Part shown: piece by piece, positions 6,386 to 10,292 of the stretch
Layout: the number at the start of each line of letters is the position of its first letter
Position numbering within the stretch: position 1 is the stretch's first letter
NCBI GenBank assembly: GCA_025201765.1
Contig: MU623766.1
Coordinates: forward strand, 1 to 10,292
Length of the DNA stretch: 10,292 nt
Reading direction: 5' to 3'
Source of the DNA: Daldinia sp. FL1419
Taxonomy: Eukaryota > Ascomycota > Sordariomycetes > Xylariales > Hypoxylaceae
Position numbers and translations under genes: made by a program
The notes under the pieces: generated by a model
The model's input: the letters and a program-made list of their open reading frames with translations, nothing else
Database searches by the model: none
Told to the model about the DNA's origin: nothing

Positions 6386-6846
6386 TTTAATTTTAAGGTA
6401 TATCCTTGTATATGTTGGAGATATTATATAATTTAATTAATTGTTGTATAATGTTTTGGATTTGGATTTAGGTTAAATTAGGTTAGTTTTAAATAGGTAA
6501 ATGTAATATTAGGTTAAATAATTATTATAATATATAGAATTAAATTTATTTTTTATTGGTATTATTATATTGATTAAGGTGAGGCCATTCTTATATAAAG
6601 TAATAGCTTTTCTTTTATTATAGGTATTTTAGGGATTCTTTTAGTTATTTTTATTAAGTTAATAATTTTATTAATATAAATAGATTGGTTTAATTAAATT
6701 TAATATTATATTTAGTTTTAAATTATTTTAATTTTAAGGAATTATTATAATTTATTATTTCTAATTAATTTATATTATTCTTTAAATCTGGAAATTATTA
6801 ATTTAACCTTTGATTTAATTTTTTTTAATATATTATAATAATATTA
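6386..6846 (-). pseudogene. pol: copia RT C-terminal part and connection, decayed
   Basis: From 6840 downward the frame reads YYNILKKIKSKVKLIISRFK, then after a stop YKLIRNNKL, FLKIKII, LNQSIYINKIINLIKITKRI, PKIPIIKEKLLLYIRMASP, then YQ and KINLILYIIII, a stop, PNITFTYLKLT, FNLNPNPKHYTTIN and YLQHIQGYTLKL. These equal the copia segments GELKWFLGI, the SYIDKI block, YQ.KIGS.LY, TRPDIAFA..RL..F..NP.P.H, and YL..T.GYAL. The Arg-Pro-Asp-Ile block has become stop-Pro-Asn-Ile (Asp to Asn). This part is in a different frame from the RT active site. Confidence 0.88.
6819..6826 (-). other. Frameshift site in copia RT (T8 run)
   Basis: Upstream of here the frame has codon starts at positions congruent to 2 modulo 3 (through IYINNI at 6854-6837); downstream the frame is congruent to 0 and persists to 5941. 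A run of eight T on the plus strand (A8 on the coding strand) at 6819-6826 is the obvious slippage site. It is the only net frame change needed between 9359 and 5941. Confidence 0.6.
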
Positions 6847-7380
6847 TTTATATATATAAAGAAGAAAATTCTATTTTTAGTAAATATATATGGTTTTTGG
6901 GATATTAAGATAAAATTAAATTTTTTTAGAGTTTATAAAAGTTTTTATTATTAGAGGAAAAATAATTTTTAAAGATTATAAAATGTTTTAATAATATAAA
7001 ATATTTCTTTTAATTGTTAATATCTTTAGGGTTTATATATAAATATATTTTTTTTAAATTTTACATTTATAAATATATTTATTATATTATATTATATAAG
7101 TTTAAGATTATATTTAATTATTATTATTATTAATATTTAAAAAAATCTTTTAATAAATATTAAAGTATAAATTTTTTTATTATTAATTATTTATTAATTT
7201 CTTTTTATTATTAAATATATTTTATATTATTGGAAAGAATTATATTTATTAATTTTATAAATATAAATCTATATATATTTAAATATTTATTTGTTTTTAT
7301 ATTAGTTATTTAATTATGATATAATTTCTTAAATATGTATATTGGTATGATTTTTAAGATAAATTTATTTAGTTTTTTGA
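6837..7380 (-). pseudogene. pol: copia reverse transcriptase palm and fingers, decayed
   Basis: RNA-dependent DNA polymerase of the element (RVT_2 type). Read from 7379 downward: IYLKNHTNIHI (the LKNHP..EF block), YIYKINKYNSFQ followed by a stop and YKI (the W.Y.YK....G...RYKARLV block), IYTLIFIKRFF (YAATLA..SFR), IIKYNLKLI (the A....L...Q.D block), YNIINIFINVKFKKNIFIYK (D..NAFLN......VY...P), IIKTFYNL (ALYGL), TLKKFNFILIS, KPYIFTKNRIFFFIYINNI. The active site YVDDI has become YINNI at 6854-6840: Val to Ile and both catalytic Asp to Asn, all by G to A. The other Asp in D..NAF is Asn too. Stops replace Gln and Trp, for instance in the QSP.LW block. No indel is needed. Confidence 0.9.
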
Positions 7381-8039
7381 AATATTTTATATAATAAATA
7401 ATTTTGGATATTCGAATGTTATTTTAGAGGTTTTAATAAATTTTTTTTATATATTCTTTTATATTTATTAATTTTTATTAAGAACATTTAAATAAAATTA
7501 TTTGAATTTTCTTTATTATATTAAAGGGGTTAATAGGTAAATTTTAATATTTTTATTTTATTAATTATATATTTTTTCTATATATTAATTTTATTTGTTA
7601 AGAAATTAATATAAAATATTATTTTTTATAATATATAATATTTATTATTAAGAATGATGTAAGGGGTTATTAATATCTTAATATAAATAATAAATAAAAT
7701 TATTAATAAAGAATTATTTGAAGAAAATAATAAATAAAAACATATTTTTATATAATGGTAATTAATCTTTACAATAAAGGTTTCTTCCCTTTTGTTTAGT
7801 AGCCCACCTAATTCTATTAATTTATTAATTATGCTTAATATATTTGCATTTTTAATTTACTTTAAAAGATTTATTTAAATATTATTATATATATTTGTTC
7901 TTTTTTTAAATTAGGAGTTTTAGATAGATTTTAATAGGTTATTATATTAATTTATTTTATAAATCATTAATTCATTTCTAAATCTATCTTATAATTTTTG
8001 GAAATTATTATCAAAGATTTTATCTTTTTTAAATATAAT
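7381..8039 (-). pseudogene. pol: copia linker between integrase and RT
   Basis: The integrase frame continues here: from 8042 DIIFKKDKIFDNNF, a stop, DRFRNELMIYKIN, later KKRTNIYNNI, INLLK, NANILSIINKLIELGGLLNK and REETFIVKINYHYIKI near 7790-7744. The DIIF..DKIFD start corresponds to the RDV.F.E...(Y/F)D segment that follows the integrase in copia proteins. The rest is the poorly conserved, charged linker expected before RT, so it supports continuity of the frame and not a function of its own. Confidence 0.7.
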
Positions 8040-8925
8040 ATCCCTCAATTTTACGACCTTATTAGTGTATGGACTTTAAATTCTATATATATTTATGAAT
8101 ATATAATTTATTAAAAAATTTATCTATATTTTAGAATTGAATTTTCTTAATTTGTTTGATTTTTTAAATATTGTTATTATTATAGTATAAATTCTGTAAC
8201 TATATATCTGAAAGTGATCTTATTAAGGTTTTCAATTATAGATTATAAAATTGTTATTTATATTAATATATATATTGAATTGGTTGTATAATGTTTGCTA
8301 ATTTATTTTATATTATAATATTTAATTATATAAATATATTATTATTTTATAAATTTTAAATTATAAAAAATAAAATAATTTTAAATGTACCTTTATGGTT
8401 CTTATCTTATCCTTAATTATATCCCTTAAATATTTAATGATACTATTTTATATTTATATATATATTGCCAAAAATTTAATTTTCATATATAGATTTTTTA
8501 AATATACACAAATTATTAACTTTTATTCAATAATTTCTTAATTAAATTCCTAAACTTTTAGGATAATATTATATTAAATCTTTAAAATATTAATAAAATC
8601 TTTCAAAACTTCAATAATTAATATTTCCATTTGATTTGTAAAGTAATAATCAAATATCATATCAATCTACTAATTTATAATTAATAATAGGTTTATAAGG
8701 TTATTATCTAATTCCTTAATATTATAAAAATTAAGGACTAATCTTATTCTTAGGATTTCATCAATATATTTAAATATTCAACTTATTTAACATTTAATTT
8801 TAATAATAGTATATACTTTATAATTAATTATTTTAATTCTTTTAATTTAAATTCTAATATTTATTTTAATAAGGTTTTTTAATGCTTATAAGCCTGGATG
8901 TTCTAGTCTTAAATGCCATTTAAAT
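8040..8925 (-). pseudogene. pol: copia integrase with zinc-binding region, decayed
   Basis: Inserts the cDNA into the host genome. N-terminal zinc region: WHLRLEHPGL at 8918-8889, the WHRRLGHPG motif, with His at 8915-8913 and 8900-8898. The paired Cys (C-x2-C) are Tyr and Tyr at 8822-8820 and 8813-8811 (TGT to TAT), followed by TIIKIKC. Core: LLIIN with two stops at 8687-8667 is the LLITDR block, first catalytic Asp now Asn (8675-8673). The stop-NSIIK string at 8450-8433 is QNG..E, catalytic Glu now Lys (8435-8433). Then IRTIKVHLKLFYFL, IIYLYN, KPxxDHFQIYSYRIYT, KLRKFNSKI, INFLINYIFINIYRI, a stop, SPYTNKVVKLRD ending at 8040, matching LVGYxSTNIYRIW.P..NKVI..RDV. Frame intact over nearly 900 bp. 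Confidence 0.92.
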
Positions 8926-9240
8926 ATATCTGCTATTAATATTTACCTTTTCCAATTGAATTTGTTATGTTATACATAAAATATTAATTTAAATATTTTT
9001 AAAAAAATATCCTTAAACACAAACTAATTAAAACAATTAATGAGTTTAATTATAATTTTACCATTTTAAAACCTTAAATAAATATATTTCTAATAGCTAT
9101 CCCATCAGTACCCTTACCTTTTAAAAATTCGTAAAGATATAAGGTTATAAATAGAATTTAAATAATATATTACATCCAAAAGCCTAATTTCTATAATATT
9201 ATTGGCATATTTGACTTTAATATTAATATATCTATAATTT
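8926..9240 (-). pseudogene. pol: copia pre-integrase region, decayed
   Basis: This stretch joins protease and integrase. Read downward from about 9239 it gives NYRYINIKVKYANNIIEI (the strand that ends the protease fold), RLLDVIYYLNSIYNLISLRI and FKR, then WDSY after two stops, NGKIIIKLINCFN and FVFKDIFLKIFKLI. The words LxDVxYVPxxxxNLISxxKL and GxxW/D are typical of copia between protease and the WHRRLGH motif. Stops occur at Gln/Trp-like positions. Frame is the same as protease and integrase. Confidence 0.85.
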
Positions 9241-9375
9241 AATAGTCAGATGTTATTATTTTTAATAATAATATATTTTTTTGGAAAAACCTTTTTATAA
9301 TTAATAAACCTTAATATTTGGTTAAAAACATATATTGTAATTCCTAAATTTAATATAACTAAATTCTTTAAAAAA
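9241..9375 (-). pseudogene. pol: copia aspartic protease, decayed
   Basis: Cleaves the Gag-Pol polyprotein. From 9359: VILNLGITIYVFNQILRFIN, then YKKVFPKKYIIIKNNNI. The copia active site W(I/L)LDSGAT.H has become ILNLGIT.Y, with catalytic Asp to Asn at 9350-9348 and the Ser codon to Leu. The following F.....K and I.I.DNN-like strand agree with the family. About 45 codons are confidently readable; the remainder runs into the pre-integrase region. Confidence 0.82.
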
Positions 9376-10292
9376 TAATAACTTACACTATAAATAATAC
9401 CTGTAATATTTATTACAAATACTATTTCTAATTCTAAAATTATTATTTATTTTAAGAATTAATTTTTATTTTTTTAATTAATTATATTATTTTTATTTTT
9501 TCCTTTAAGGTTATTAAGAGTTTTCACTTTTACTACCAACTTAAAATCACACTTAATTTCCTTTTATATAAATATACCAAATTATGTATCAACCTTAAAA
9601 TATTTAGAACATTTTAATTTAATAATATAAAAATATTTTTTAATTTTATAAAAATTTAAATAAATCTTATACTCATTATACTTATATTAATATATTAATG
9701 GATATAAATATTGATTAATATTTATATTATTCTTTTTTTATTTATTTAAATTATTTTAATATTTATTTAATTATTTATTTTATTTAATTAATTTTCTTTT
9801 ATAAAAATTCTCTTCTTTATTAAAATTATTAATATTATTATTTTTATAATAAATAATAAAAATATCTTTATAAACCTTTTTTTTTCTTTTTTAAATTATA
9901 TCTATAATATAGATATAATTTTTAAAAAAAATAAATAATATTTTTAAAGGTTAATATTCCATTATTAACTTTCTTTTAATATATTATTATTTAAATGGAT
10001 ATCCATTTTTAAAATATTGGTATTATTATTTGCAGGGTAATTAAGAATTATTTTTATAAATCAATAATAGTAATAAGTTTCTTACTTACTCTATATAATA
10101 TAACCACTTTTTAGAAAATAATCTATTCCTCTTAATCTTTAAGTTGTTTTAAAAATGGTATTATTATTATTTTATAGTATTCTCTTATTTTATATTTATT
10201 AGAATTAATATTAAAGATTTTTTTAAAAATAATATATTTTTTTTTAAATATTTTAAATTAAAAATAAAATTAATATTTAATAGGATTTTAAT
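9376..10292 (-). pseudogene. gag: copia gag region, strongly decayed, cut by window end
   Basis: By position this should encode Gag (capsid and nucleocapsid). The protease frame continues upstream: FVININITG-like words near 9419-9390 precede the protease, and Lys/Asn-rich text with many stops follows to 10292. A zinc knuckle is expected near 9560-9620; the string KCSKYFKVD (Cys, x2, Tyr for Cys) near 9613-9585 could be its first half, but the His and last Cys are not clear. No capsid motif can be recognised by eye. The start codon, if any, is not identifiable and may lie outside. Confidence 0.4.

Larger units (their letters stand above)
5523..10292 (-). mobile_element. RIP-decayed Ty1/copia retrotransposon (5' end outside)
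   Basis: On the minus strand the domain order is gag region, protease, integrase, reverse transcriptase, RNase H, polypurine tract, LTR, which is the Ty1/copia order (integrase before RT). The frame with codon starts at 10289, 10286 and so on is readable from the protease (9359) to the RT active site (6846) without net indel. A second frame continues from about 6840 to 5941. Stops are scattered through both but fall at positions where fungal copia proteins have Gln or Trp, and active-site Asp and Glu codons have become Asn or Lys. The motif wording (LDxGxT, WHxRLxHPG, LVGYxxxNIYRI, TRPDIAFA-like, TTSTTEAEL-like) fits copia elements of ascomycetes. The 5' LTR, primer binding site and start of gag lie beyond 10292. 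Confidence 0.92.

Noticed and set aside
7381..7620. RT N-terminal motifs read in another frame in 7381-7620, implying an earlier frameshift at the T8 run 7441-7448.
   Set aside because: The integrase frame continued without break gives much better copia RT matches from 7379 down to 6840, so the other-frame matches were chance.
1..10292. Fungal mitochondrial or plasmid DNA because of the extreme AT content.
   Set aside because: Nuclear-type copia element with TAA, TAG and TGA at Gln/Trp sites, transition-only divergence of repeats, and no mitochondrial genes, tRNAs or rRNA seen.

Overview
The window is extremely AT-rich (GC well under 25% by eye) and I see no intact gene longer than a few dozen codons. 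Almost everything is decayed repetitive DNA. Related copies differ nearly only by C/T and G/A changes, CpG is almost absent (I found nine), TpA is very common, and the broken reading frames have stops mainly where Gln, Trp or Arg codons are expected. This is the pattern of repeat-induced point mutation (RIP), so the best guess is an AT-rich, gene-poor block of nuclear DNA from a filamentous ascomycete (Pezizomycotina). I cannot name a species.

Layout. (1) 31-5529 is dominated by one repeat family of about 300-470 bp per unit, arranged in blocks of alternating orientation: block A (31-1402, +), block B (2670-3775, -), block C (3779-5270, +), and one more minus-strand fragment (5442-5529). Read in one particular frame, several copies give the same degenerate protein, so the repeat is a decayed coding module of a family I do not recognise. 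(2) 1403-2669 separates the tail-to-tail blocks A and B. It holds a decayed CCHC zinc knuckle on the plus strand (1899-1940), a short GC-richer island (2089-2170) followed by a perfect hairpin (2173-2190), and a degenerate motif repeated three times (2463-2655). (3) 4129-4206 is a six-copy 13-bp minisatellite inside block C. (4) From about 5523 to the right end lies a Ty1/copia retrotransposon on the minus strand: gag region (cut by the window edge), protease, pre-integrase and integrase, linker, reverse transcriptase, RNase H, 3' untranslated stretch, polypurine tract and one LTR. One frame runs from the protease to the RT active site, and a second from just after it to the end of RNase H, so there is a single net frameshift in about 3.4 kb. 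Recognisable catalytic residues of all four enzymes are replaced by G-to-A type changes.

History (inference). An unidentified coding module was amplified in both orientations. A copia element appears to have inserted into a minus-strand copy of it near 5522. RIP then silenced everything by point mutation with few indels. The copia identification is secure. The identity of the repeat module and the exact LTR end are not.
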